Of a DNA stretch of 64,000 bases, positions 26,154 through 34,269 are shown one piece after another. The position numbers and the translations under genes were made by a program. This DNA is from Chitinophaga sp. YR627 (GTDB lineage: Bacteria; Bacteroidota; Bacteroidia; Chitinophagales; Chitinophagaceae): positions 2,232,001 to 2,296,000 of the forward strand of contig NZ_FOUX01000001.1 of NCBI RefSeq assembly GCF_900114995.1. Direction: 5' to 3'. Numbering within the stretch: position 1 is the stretch's first letter; each line of letters opens with the position of its first letter. Under the pieces are notes generated by a model, which searched no databases, was not told the origin of the DNA, and was given only the letters and a program-made list of their open reading frames with translations.

Positions 26154-26344
26154 CTGAATTAAGAATTAAAAATTAAGGATTAAGAATTGGCCTTAATAAG
26201 TGACGCTAATGGCCAACGTAAGGTTAAAGTGTATATCAGGGTATCCTTAGCCATACCAGACACAGTATTTAGCTTCTTGTCATTTTCGTACAAATGTCAG
26301 CCAGTTTGATCCAATTCTTAATTTTTAATTCTTAATTCCTAATT
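26154..26344. repeat. AT-rich inverted arms flanking a ~120-bp spacer
   Basis: A run of AATTAAGAATTAAAAATTAAG-type sequence at 26157-26190 is matched by its complement (CCAATTCTTAATTTTTAATT and on) at about 26310-26344. The spacer has no frame. Similar arms flank spacers at 35399 and 48402, so this is a dispersed element. Confidence 0.6.
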
Positions 26345-26350
26345 GATCTT

Positions 26351-26358
26351 TATTTTTG
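26351..26358 (+). promoter_or_regulatory. -7 box for ppx
   Basis: TATTTTTG fits TAnnTTTG and ends five bases before ATG 26364. This implies a leaderless or nearly leaderless transcript, and favours 26364 over the upstream ATG. Confidence 0.45.
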
Positions 26359-26363
26359 CGCCC

Positions 26364-27245
26364 ATGAAGCTTGCTGCCATTGATATCGGGTCCAACGCTG
26401 CAAGGCTGCTTATTTCAGAAGCATCGCCTAACAGCCAGGGCCGGATGGATTTTACTAAAGTCAACCTTATCAGGGTACCGTTGCGTCTGGGTCTTGATGT
26501 ATTCAGCGAAGGTGCTATTTCTGAGAAAAGAGCTACCCACCTGCTCAATACCATTAAAGCCTACAAACTTTTGCTGGAAGTATATGAGGTAAAATACCTG
26601 AAAGCATGTGCTACCTCAGCCATGCGTGATGCTACCAATGCAGCAGAAATTTTACAGAACGTCAGACAGCAGACCGGTATAGATATCAAAGTCATTTCAG
26701 GTCAGGAGGAAGCTTCTTTCCTCTATGAGAGTCACATCGCAGAGAACCTGGATAAGACCCGCTCTTACATGTATGTGGATGTGGGCGGTGGTAGTACGGA
26801 AGTCACTATCTTCAGTAATAACAGTCTCCGTTATAAGGAATCTTTCAATATCGGCACCATCCGCCTGATGCAACACCAGGTAAAGGATGATCAGTGGCAG
26901 TATATGAAAGACACGATCAAATCACGTATTAAGGGGCTTGGTCCGATAACCGCCATTGGTTCTGGTGGTAATATCAACAAAATCTTCTCTCTGTCCAAAC
27001 GTAAAGAGGGTAAGCCGCTTACGCTGGAAGTACTGAAAGATTATTATAAAGAATTCAACGGTTTCAGCGTTGAAGAACGCATCCATCTCTACAATCTCCG
27101 GGAAGACCGTGCCGATGTCATTGTCCCTGCGCTGCAGATCTATATCAATATCATGCGCTGGGCGGATGCCGAAGAGATCTTTGTGCCGAAGATAGGCCTG
27201 GCAGATGGCCTGATCCAGTCGTTGTATGCTGAGATTAGCCAGTAA
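26364..27245 (+). CDS. ppx: exopolyphosphatase/GppA family phosphatase
   Basis: 293 residues from ATG 26364. The earlier ATG at 26343 lies upstream of and in the likely promoter and is rejected. The actin-like phosphate-1 motif MKLAAIDIGSNAARLL opens the protein, and YVDVGGGSTEVTIF forms the second nucleotide/phosphate motif. The enzyme removes terminal phosphates from polyphosphate or pppGpp. Its position behind ppk1 favours polyphosphate turnover. The protein has only the two-domain core, without the C-terminal HD-like extension of E. coli Ppx (513 residues). Confidence 0.9.
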   Translation: MKLAAIDIGSNAARLLISEASPNSQGRMDFTKVNLIRVPLRLGLDVFSEGAISEKRATHLLNTIKAYKLLLEVYEVKYLKACATSAMRDATNAAEILQNVRQQTGIDIKVISGQEEASFLYESHIAENLDKTRSYMYVDVGGGSTEVTIFSNNSLRYKESFNIGTIRLMQHQVKDDQWQYMKDTIKSRIKGLGPITAIGSGGNINKIFSLSKRKEGKPLTLEVLKDYYKEFNGFSVEERIHLYNLREDRADVIVPALQIYINIMRWADAEEIFVPKIGLADGLIQSLYAEISQ

Positions 27246-27301
27246 TTGATAAATAATGGTTACCTTACCGCCCATTTTCTCATCAATAATCTGTCATTCA
27301 G

Positions 27302-28117
27302 ATGTCAACGCACAAAGAAGTTAAACGGATCACAACGCACATATTACAGAAAATGAAAAATGATGGAGAGAAAATCTCCATGCTGACAGCTTATGATTAT
27401 TCCATGGCGCGCATCTTTGACGACGCCGGTATGGACATCCTGCTGGTAGGCGATTCTGCGGCCAATGTAATGGCCGGTTATGAAACCACCCTCCCTATCA
27501 CACTGGATCATATGATCTATCATGCAGCATCTGTAGTAAGAGGAATCAAGCGGAGTTTTGTTGTCGTAGACCTGCCTTTCGGTACCTACCAGGGTAATTC
27601 CAAAGAAGCCCTGGCCTCTACCGTTCGCATTATGAAGGAAACCAGTGCACACGGTATCAAGATCGAAGGTGGCGAAGAAATCATCGAATCAGTAAAGCGT
27701 ATTATTTCTGCGGGTGTACCAGTAATGGGCCATCTCGGACTGACGCCTCAATCCATCAATAAATTCGGTACCTACAGTGTAAGAGCTACCGAAGAAGCAG
27801 AAGCACAGAAACTGCTGAAAGACGCCCTCCTTTTACAGGAAGCAGGCTGTTTTGCCCTGGTACTGGAAAAGATCCCTGCCATGCTGGCTAAACAGGTGGC
27901 GGAAAGCCTCCAGATACCGGTTATCGGTATCGGCGCCGGCAAACACGTCGACGGTCAGGTACTGGTAATGCACGATATGTTAGGTATCAACAAAGATTTT
28001 AAACCCCGCTTCCTGCGCCGTTATCTCAATTTATATGACGAAATTTACAAAGCGTCACAGCAATATATCCACGACGTGAAAGCGAAAGACTTTCCGAACG
28101 ATAACGAACAATACTAA
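27302..28117 (+). CDS. panB: 3-methyl-2-oxobutanoate hydroxymethyltransferase
   Basis: 271 residues with [19 protein letters not shown], the metal-binding [17 protein letters not shown] region, GHLGLTPQS and the catalytic Glu in LVLEKIP. It transfers a one-carbon unit from methylene-tetrahydrofolate to alpha-ketoisovalerate, giving ketopantoate, the first committed step to pantothenate. It follows ppx by 56 bases and precedes the DUF1338 gene by nine bases, so it sits in a transcription unit with genes from other pathways. Confidence 0.96.
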   Translation: MSTHKEVKRITTHILQKMKNDGEKISMLTAYDYSMARIFDDAGMDILLVGDSAANVMAGYETTLPITLDHMIYHAASVVRGIKRSFVVVDLPFGTYQGNSKEALASTVRIMKETSAHGIKIEGGEEIIESVKRIISAGVPVMGHLGLTPQSINKFGTYSVRATEEAEAQKLLKDALLLQEAGCFALVLEKIPAMLAKQVAESLQIPVIGIGAGKHVDGQVLVMHDMLGINKDFKPRFLRRYLNLYDEIYKASQQYIHDVKAKDFPNDNEQY

Positions 28118-28126
28118 AATCGTTTT

Positions 28127-29011
28127 ATGTTAGACTATGTTCTTAGCGGTCTGATGCAACGCTATCAGGAGCGTGTTCCTGACGTTGCCGCTATTATTGC
28201 CGCCATGATCACTGAGGATCTGATCCAGGTTCCGGAAGACATTGAGAATGACCATATTGCCTTCCGTACAATAGGGGTACCCGAACTCGGGATACAGTCG
28301 CTGGAAAAGATCTTCCTCCACTACGGTTACACCAGAAGAGATGCGTATCACTTTAAAGCAAAGAAGCTGGACGCCTACTGGTACGCACCACCTGCCCCCC
28401 ACTTCCCCCGCATTTTCATCAGTGAATTACGGGTGAAGGACCTCAGTCCGGAAGCACAGCAGATCATCACCAGTTACACTAAAGAAGTATTGGTAGATCC
28501 TGTCAGCAACCTGGACCTGCATGACGGACCGGCGGTAGACACCTTCCTCCACAGTTCCCTCTGGCGCACGCCAACCCTGGAAGATTACCAGACCCTGGCA
28601 GCGGAAAGTGAATATGCGGCATGGGTGATCTATAACCGTTATTACCTGAACCATTTCACCATCAGTTTACAGAACCTGCCTCCGGGTTATAACACCGTAG
28701 CAGACTTCAATAAATTCCTGGAGAAAGAAGGATTTACGCTCAATGACTCCGGTGGCAAGATCAAGGAAAGTCCGGATCACCTGTTACTGCAAAGCAGTAC
28801 AGTGGCTAAAATGATCCCGGCGACCTTTGCCAATAATGAAGTGCAGAAGATCGCAGGTTCCTATGTGGAATTTGCCGAACGCAGGGTACTACCGGAGTTT
28901 GCTCATCTTCCGGCAGATCAGATCACCCGCGAACAACGCAGGGAAGGATTTGAAGCAGGAAATGCGGACCGCATTTTTGAAAGTACATACAGCTCGCAAA
29001 CGAATAAATAA
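28127..29011 (+). CDS. DUF1338 / 2-oxoadipate dioxygenase-decarboxylase family
   Basis: 294 residues. ENDHIAFRTIG near residue 43 and FISELRVKDLSPEAQ near 100 are DUF1338 hallmarks, with a later NHFTISLQ and EFAERRVLPEF. The family includes HglS/YdcJ, a non-haem iron enzyme turning 2-oxoadipate into D-2-hydroxyglutarate in lysine breakdown, with metal bound by two His and one Glu. The gene is followed 115 bases later by an ALDH7-type aldehyde dehydrogenase that would supply 2-aminoadipate upstream in the same route. This pairing is the main support for the assignment. The short length is usual for this branch. Confidence 0.8.
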   Translation: MLDYVLSGLMQRYQERVPDVAAIIAAMITEDLIQVPEDIENDHIAFRTIGVPELGIQSLEKIFLHYGYTRRDAYHFKAKKLDAYWYAPPAPHFPRIFISELRVKDLSPEAQQIITSYTKEVLVDPVSNLDLHDGPAVDTFLHSSLWRTPTLEDYQTLAAESEYAAWVIYNRYYLNHFTISLQNLPPGYNTVADFNKFLEKEGFTLNDSGGKIKESPDHLLLQSSTVAKMIPATFANNEVQKIAGSYVEFAERRVLPEFAHLPADQITREQRREGFEAGNADRIFESTYSSQTNK

Positions 29012-29126
29012 TCAGATAAGGCCGGTCATTGCTATGTCCGGCCTTGTTATTTTGTTAATCTTATATAGCTCATTATCAATAGCCTTGCCTATTGGTGCAC
29101 ATCAAAACAATAAAAACAGCATACGC

Positions 29127-30656
29127 ATGATCCAGGATATTCTGCAACAGTTACATATCGGCAATGTGAACAGTGGCGTCAGTACAGGAACCAACTGGCT
29201 GGATGCGAAAGGCGCCGTGATTGACGCATCTTCTCCTGTCGACGGACAACACATCGCTACCGTAAACACAGCCAGCCGTGAAGATTATGATACGGTCATT
29301 GCTACCGCACAGGCAGCTTTTAAAGAATGGCGTTTATGGCCGGCTCCCCGCAGAGGTGAGGTAGTCCGCCAGATCGGTGAAGCGCTTCGTCAGAACAAAG
29401 AAGCACTGGGCAAACTCGTCTCTTATGAGATGGGTAAAAGTTTGCAGGAAGGATACGGTGAGGTACAGGAAATGATCGACATCTGTGATTTCGCGGTAGG
29501 TCTCTCCCGTCAGTTGCACGGTTTGACCATGCACTCTGAACGTCCGGGTCACCGGATGTACGAGCAATGGCATCCATTAGGCATTACAGGCATTATTTCG
29601 GCCTTTAACTTCCCGGTTGCAGTATGGAGCTGGAATGCGATGCTTGCCTGGATATGCGGCGATGTGTGCGTATGGAAACCATCTGAAAAGACGCCTTTGT
29701 CCGCCATAGCGTGTCAGCATATTGTACAGGATGTACTCAAAACCAATAATGTACCCGAAGGCGTTTGCTGTCTTGTAGCAGGTGGCCGTGATACCGGTGA
29801 ATGGATCGCTGCAGACACCCGTGTACCATTGGTATCTGCAACCGGATCTACCCGTATGGGTAAGGCTGTAGGCAGTGTTGTGGGCGCCCGTCTGGGCCGC
29901 TCTCTGCTGGAACTGGGGGGTAACAACGCTATCATCATTACTGCAGATGCAGACCTCGATATGTCCCTGATCGGTTGTGTATTCGGCGCTGTAGGTACTG
30001 CAGGACAACGTTGCACCAGCACCCGCAGACTCATCATCCATGAAAGTGTATATGAGACATTTACACAAAAACTGGTTAAAGCCTATCAACAGCTGCGTAT
30101 TGGTAATCCGCTGGATGAGCATAATCATGTTGGTCCGCTGATCGATAAAGATGCTGTTAATCTCTATCTCGACTCCATCGAAAAAGTAAAAGCCCAGGGC
30201 GGTAGCTTCCTGGTAGAAGGCGGTGTATTATCCGGTGATGCGTATAGCTCCGGATGTTATGTAAAACCTTGTATTGCAGCCGTTGAGAACGCCTACCCGA
30301 TCGTGCAGCATGAGACCTTCGCTCCTATCCTGTATGTCATGAAGTACAGTAAGATCGAAGAGGCCATTGCGATGCAGAACGACGTTCCGCAGGGACTTTC
30401 TTCAGCTATCATGACCCTCAATCTGCGGGAAGCGGAACTGTTCCTTTCCCAGGCCGGTTCTGACTGTGGCATCGCTAACGTGAACATTGGTACATCCGGT
30501 GCTGAAATAGGCGGTGCATTTGGTGGTGAAAAAGAGACAGGAGGTGGCAGGGAAAGCGGTTCTGATGCCTGGAGAGCCTATATGCGCAGACAGACAAATA
30601 CGATCAACTATTCGACGCATTTACCGCTGGCACAGGGGATTAAATTTGACCTGTAA
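29127..30656 (+). CDS. ALDH7-type aldehyde dehydrogenase (aminoadipate-semialdehyde dehydrogenase)
   Basis: The start is set at ATG 29127 (509 residues). The frame is open further upstream, but that part overlaps DUF1338 in another frame. FNFPVAVWSWN, LLELGGNNAIII (Glu262) and GTAGQRCTSTRR (Cys296, nucleophile) match antiquitin/ALDH7 closely. ALDH7 enzymes oxidise 2-aminoadipate 6-semialdehyde (and betaine or other aldehydes in some species) with NAD. The DUF1338 neighbour supports the lysine route. A terminator follows 75 bases later. Confidence 0.9.
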   Translation: MIQDILQQLHIGNVNSGVSTGTNWLDAKGAVIDASSPVDGQHIATVNTASREDYDTVIATAQAAFKEWRLWPAPRRGEVVRQIGEALRQNKEALGKLVSYEMGKSLQEGYGEVQEMIDICDFAVGLSRQLHGLTMHSERPGHRMYEQWHPLGITGIISAFNFPVAVWSWNAMLAWICGDVCVWKPSEKTPLSAIACQHIVQDVLKTNNVPEGVCCLVAGGRDTGEWIAADTRVPLVSATGSTRMGKAVGSVVGARLGRSLLELGGNNAIIITADADLDMSLIGCVFGAVGTAGQRCTSTRRLIIHESVYETFTQKLVKAYQQLRIGNPLDEHNHVGPLIDKDAVNLYLDSIEKVKAQGGSFLVEGGVLSGDAYSSGCYVKPCIAAVENAYPIVQHETFAPILYVMKYSKIEEAIAMQNDVPQGLSSAIMTLNLREAELFLSQAGSDCGIANVNIGTSGAEIGGAFGGEKETGGGRESGSDAWRAYMRRQTNTINYSTHLPLAQGIKFDL

Positions 30657-30731
30657 ATCAGATAATTAAGCATTAAGCAGGCAGATGTTTCGACATGATC
30701 AATTGTGCAGCTCTTTGTTAAAGATATCATA

Positions 30732-30774
30732 AAAGGGAAGGCTTCCATCATCTTTGGATGCCTTCCCTTTTTTT
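30732..30774 (+). terminator. intrinsic terminator after the ALDH7 gene
   Basis: AAAGGGAAGGC at 30732-30742 pairs with GCCTTCCCTTT near 30760-30770, with TTCCA/TGGA continuing the stem inward, then a T run. Confidence 0.85.
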
Positions 30775-30975
30775 ATATGAAAGAACAATTAATCAATCTG
30801 TTATCTATCGAAGAATATTCAATACAGGTCTTCGCTGGCTCCTAATTCTTCATTCTTATTTTTTATTCTTCATTCATTACACAATTTCCTCATTACTCCT
30901 CCGTTTAATATGCAGATAACTTTTAAACTAATATTATTTAGCATATTCACAATTGCATGTGAGTGACAACGTAGA

Positions 30976-31251
30976 TCAAAAGAATAGCGAGGTTAGAGAA
31001 CCTCGCTTTTTCGTTAAACGGAAACCATGCTTATGAGAATAGTCTTGAGTAACTAATAGAAAGTTATCAAGTACTCTTCCAGCTCTAAATATTACACTTT
31101 TTTCCGGAAATTCATATTCTACTTTTGTGGTATTTGCAAATTTTTTTTGACGAACGGCAATATGAATTGCTGATTTCAATGCAGTAGCGACTTTCGTGAC
31201 AACATACTTTCCTCTGCCTGTTAAAAAATTTCTCTCATATTGCTTTAATTG
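30976..31251 (-). pseudogene. possible fragment of a tyrosine-recombinase (integrase) core-binding domain
   Basis: On the minus strand the frame is open from 31251 to the stop at 30976 (92 codons) without an ATG start. Its text resembles the SAM-like arm of Bacteroidota integrases: LKQYERNFL, then VTKVATALKSAIHIAVRQ, then a short KVEYEF strand. The catalytic domain with the R-HxxR-Y residues is missing. The C-terminal codons run into a hairpin that looks like a terminator on the other strand. It is best read as a remnant of an integrated element; a chance frame remains possible. Confidence 0.35.
30986..31012 (+). terminator. orphan intrinsic terminator
   Basis: AGCGAGGTT (30986-30994), loop AGAG, AACCTCGCT (30999-31007), then TTTTT. 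No plus-strand gene ends here: the ALDH7 unit already has its own terminator 200 bases earlier. It may end a small RNA begun in the 30780-30980 gap. Confidence 0.6.
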
Positions 31252-31460
31252 TTAAATTAACAGTAAATAGGTGACTGAATTGAGTTACAGCTACTTCTAT
31301 ACTATGACCACGCATACGCAGACGACTATCCCGATAATTAGCTGTTGGCACGTTGTTTCTGTCGTTCATCATATTACGTAACCCGATCCCTGACATTTTG
31401 CATACCTTTAGCCTAATTTGGTTTTTGATTTGTAAAGTTTATTGAGAAAAAAACAGACTG
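31252..31460 (+). other. gap upstream of the S8 protease, no gene seen
   Basis: About 210 AT-rich bases. Several TTTG-rich stretches (TAATTTGG, TTTTTGATTTG near 31415-31435) are near matches to the -7 box and may hold the protease promoter; none is exact. Confidence 0.3.
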
Positions 31461-33164
31461 ATGAAATCTAAAAAAGCTATGGCAGTCATGGCTGGTGTTG
31501 TGTTGATGGCTGCTCTAACCGCTAACCCGACTTATGCCCAAACCACAGCGATTCCGAGAAACTGGCACTTGCTGAATTATGCACAGGACAGTGTATACGG
31601 TACCGGCGTTGAGAAGGCCTACAACGAGTTACTAAAAGGTAGAAAAAGCACCCCTGTACTGGTAGCGGTGATCGATTCTGGTATCGACACCCTGCATGAA
31701 GATCTTAAGCCCATCCTTTGGGTAAATCCGAAAGAGATTCCCGGCAATGGTATTGACGACGACAAAAACGGTTATGTGGACGATGTGCACGGCTGGAACT
31801 TCCTCGGCGGCAAGGACGGTCGCAGCGTAAAGGAAGATTCCGACGAGGCGACCCGCGAATACTACCGTTATAAGAACCTGTATGGTAATCCGGATTCCGC
31901 ACTGGACAAACAATCCAAGGAATACCTCTACTGGCAGAAACTGCAGGGTAAAGTAGTGAAACCTTCAGCCAATGAAGCGAAAGTCACTTATAAAACCATG
32001 CTGAAACTCCAGGAAAGTCTGCGCAAATGCGAGACACTGCTCACAGGTTACCTCAAACAAAACGACTTCACTGCCGCAAAGCTGGACAGCATTCAGACTG
32101 CTGATGCTGATGTAATGGTAGCCAAGAAATTCATGCAGCGTATCTTCCAGAATACCGGCGAAGAAAATATCAGCTACTCCGATCTCAAATCTGAGTTTGA
32201 TGAATACCTCGCTGACCTGAAACGTAAAGCTGAAGCAGCTGAAAGTGAAGGTCCTTCTGATAAACGCGCAGATATCATCGGCGATAACATCAACGATATC
32301 AATGATAAATACTACGGTAACAGTGATGTAATGGGACAATTCGGTTTCCATGGCACCCACGTTTCCGGTATCATCGCCGCTGTAAGAGGCAATGGCGTTG
32401 GTATGGACGGTATCAATGACAACGTACGCATCATGATGGTGAAAGCCGTTCCTGATGGTGATGAACGTGATAAAGACGTCGCCCTGGCAATCCGCTACGC
32501 GGTTGACAATGGCGCACGTGTTGTGAATATGAGTTTTGGTAAAGGCTTCTCCCCTCACAAAGACTGGGTAGATGCAGCTGTTAAATATGCGGAAGAAAAA
32601 GGCGTACTGCTGATCCATGCCGCAGGTAATGATGGTAGTGATAACGACGTAGTCGACAACTTCCCGAATCCTGATTTTGCAGATCATTCTCCGAGAGCGA
32701 ATAATTATATCACCGTTGGCGCCAGCAGCAATGGCAGAGGCTCCAGCAAAGTAGCCAGCTTCTCTAACTACGGTAAAAAGAATGTAGACATTTTCGCGCC
32801 AGGCGTACAGATCTACTCTACCGTTCCTGGTGGTAATAAATATGGTAGCGCCAGCGGAACAAGTATGGCGGCGCCTGTTGTTGCCGGAGTAGCAGCGCTG
32901 GTACTCGCTTATCACCCTAATCTGACTGCACAGCAGCTGAAATATATCCTCGTGAAATCATCCACTCCATTACCGGATGGTACTACAGAGGTGAACAAAC
33001 CAGGTGCAGGTGATACCAAAGTGCCTTTTGCGGATCTGTCCATTTCCGGTGGATTGGTGAATGCATACGAAGCACTGAAACTGGCGGATACCATCGATAC
33101 CGAAAAAGGTACCAATCCAAAGAAAAAGAAAAAAGCAAAGATGGAGTCTATAAAAAAAGGCTAA
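31461..33164 (+). CDS. secreted S8 family subtilisin-like serine protease
   Basis: 567 residues with a signal peptide (to about ANPTYA|QT). The catalytic triad is visible: Asp72 in VAVIDSGIDT, His300 in FHGTHVSG and Ser468 in SGTSMAAPVVAG. About 228 residues separate Asp and His, against about 32 in subtilisin, because of a large charged, helix-rich insertion (about 120-280) with a KQSKEYLYWQKLQGK stretch. No T9SS sorting domain or prodomain is evident; the C-terminus is very basic (PKKKKKAKMES). It is alone between a terminator and its own terminator, so it is probably a single-gene unit. Periplasmic or outer-surface protein turnover is the likely job. Confidence 0.9.
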   Translation: MKSKKAMAVMAGVVLMAALTANPTYAQTTAIPRNWHLLNYAQDSVYGTGVEKAYNELLKGRKSTPVLVAVIDSGIDTLHEDLKPILWVNPKEIPGNGIDDDKNGYVDDVHGWNFLGGKDGRSVKEDSDEATREYYRYKNLYGNPDSALDKQSKEYLYWQKLQGKVVKPSANEAKVTYKTMLKLQESLRKCETLLTGYLKQNDFTAAKLDSIQTADADVMVAKKFMQRIFQNTGEENISYSDLKSEFDEYLADLKRKAEAAESEGPSDKRADIIGDNINDINDKYYGNSDVMGQFGFHGTHVSGIIAAVRGNGVGMDGINDNVRIMMVKAVPDGDERDKDVALAIRYAVDNGARVVNMSFGKGFSPHKDWVDAAVKYAEEKGVLLIHAAGNDGSDNDVVDNFPNPDFADHSPRANNYITVGASSNGRGSSKVASFSNYGKKNVDIFAPGVQIYSTVPGGNKYGSASGTSMAAPVVAGVAALVLAYHPNLTAQQLKYILVKSSTPLPDGTTEVNKPGAGDTKVPFADLSISGGLVNAYEALKLADTIDTEKGTNPKKKKKAKMESIKKG

Positions 33165-33184
33165 TCATTTTTGTATGAGATATG

Positions 33185-33217
33185 AAAAGACGTCTGCCGG
33201 AGGGTGGGCGTCTTTTT
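33185..33217 (+). terminator. intrinsic terminator of the S8 protease
   Basis: AAAAGACG (33185-33192) pairs with CGTCTTTT (33209-33216), with a long G-rich loop and a T run. Confidence 0.65.
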
Positions 33218-33301
33218 GTTTTAGAAGATTCTCCTTATGGCTGGTGTATATCGTCATCGGCTATATGAATACTCGTTATCAAAATAGCATGATATGATAA
33301 T

Positions 33302-33339
33302 GCAGAAGGGCGACCGCTTTTAAACGATCGCCCTTCTGC
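33302..33339. terminator. hairpin after the DUF4870 gene
   Basis: GCAGAAGGGCGA (33302-33313) is the perfect partner of TCGCCCTTCTGC (33328-33339). It sits 17 bases past the minus-strand stop; T runs are weak on both sides. Confidence 0.6.
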
Positions 33340-33355
33340 GTTATTTCAAAAACCT

Positions 33356-33769
33356 TTATTTCACCAATCTCCAACTCAACGGATACTTATAAAATATCCC
33401 GTTATTCGCCTTTGACGCTGCAATAGCCGAAAACACAATATTCACCACCATCACAACCCCGCGTGTCCCATGAAACAGCGAAAAATGCCTCAGATCCCAA
33501 TAATAGTAGTTGAAACCCGGTCTGCCCCAGCTCCACTCCCAATGGTTGATCATACCTAATAAATTAAGCCCTACATTAATAATACTGAGGGTGATCTGAA
33601 AGTTCAGTGCTTCCTTGCCGGTTTCGTTCAGGAACTCAGACTCATTGCGTTTGATGAGCCACAATACCAGTGCTGCAATGATATTACCTGCAGGTGGAAT
33701 GAACAGCATACCTGCTATACCAGCCAGGTGCATGGCGAGCGCCCAGTTTCTTTCTTCTTGTTGTTTCAT
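33356..33769 (-). CDS. DUF4870 domain membrane protein
   Basis: 137 residues with four hydrophobic segments. The start MKQQEERNWALAMHLAGIAG and AALVLWLIKRNESEFLNETGKEALNFQIT are the DUF4870 pattern, a Tic20-like small membrane family in many Bacteroidota. A Trp/Tyr-rich loop (HWEWSWGRPGFNYYYWD) interrupts the third and fourth helices. No biochemical role is established for the family. It ends near a strong hairpin and is transcribed away from rnpB. Confidence 0.8.
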   Translation of the reverse strand: MKQQEERNWALAMHLAGIAGMLFIPPAGNIIAALVLWLIKRNESEFLNETGKEALNFQITLSIINVGLNLLGMINHWEWSWGRPGFNYYYWDLRHFSLFHGTRGVVMVVNIVFSAIAASKANNGIFYKYPLSWRLVK

Positions 33770-33848
33770 AAAGGGTATATAATTCGGGTTATGTCTTTAG
33801 GGTTGTCTCGTTTGGTTGATACGCGCAACAATGTATAAAAAAACAAAA

Positions 33849-34236
33849 ACTACAAACCTATAAGCCGGATTCTGTTCTCCTTTGCAGGAGACGCTATCAT
33901 TTATCTTCGATGCCGTTCACACGACACCTGTATCTGCCTACCCTCGGTCATCGGACGAGTAGCCCTAAGCGACCGTATACATGGCATTTCAACACGCAAG
34001 GTTTACCCTCCCAATATGTTGCCATACCAGAACGTGGGCTCTTACCCCACATTTTCACCCTTACCTGCGCTGCTTGCGCAAACAACAGGCGGTAATTTTC
34101 TGTGGCACTGTCTGTACCGCTTTGCCCTCTTTTGACGGAGGCCAAAGCAGCCCCACCCGTTAGGTGGTGCGTTACTCTATGTTGTCCGGACTTTCCTCAT
34201 CTGCCTTTCGGCCGAAGCGATAGCACGGTTTGTAGT
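33849..34236 (-). ncRNA. rnpB: RNase P RNA
   Basis: On the minus strand the conserved 5' region GAGGAAAGTCCGGAC occurs about 45 bases from the 5' end, and the 3' region ACAGAATCCGGCTTA is just before the 3' end. P1 closes perfectly: ACTACAAACC (complement of 34227-34236) pairs with GGTTTGTAGT (complement of 33849-33858), which sets both ends and a length of 388 bases. It is a bacterial type A form. It is the catalytic RNA that matures tRNA 5' ends together with RnpA. A -7 box lies six bases upstream of the 5' end. Several overlapping frames are artefacts. Confidence 0.95.
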
Positions 34237-34241
34237 TTCTG

Positions 34242-34249
34242 CAAATGTA
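34242..34249 (-). promoter_or_regulatory. -7 box of rnpB
   Basis: TACATTTG on the minus strand (TAnnTTTG), six bases upstream of the P1-defined 5' end. The spacing matches the expected start-site distance, so this is the best-supported promoter in the window. Confidence 0.6.
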
Positions 34250-34269
34250 ATAGAAAACCTGGCATATGC

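Noticed and set aside
28827..29126. 100-residue N-terminal extension of the ALDH7 gene
   Set aside because: It overlaps DUF1338 in another frame and has no conserved features; ATG 29127 gives the usual family length.
33849..34236. Several protein frames overlapping this stretch on both strands
   Set aside because: They lie inside the RNase P RNA, whose conserved ends and P1 pairing are clear.
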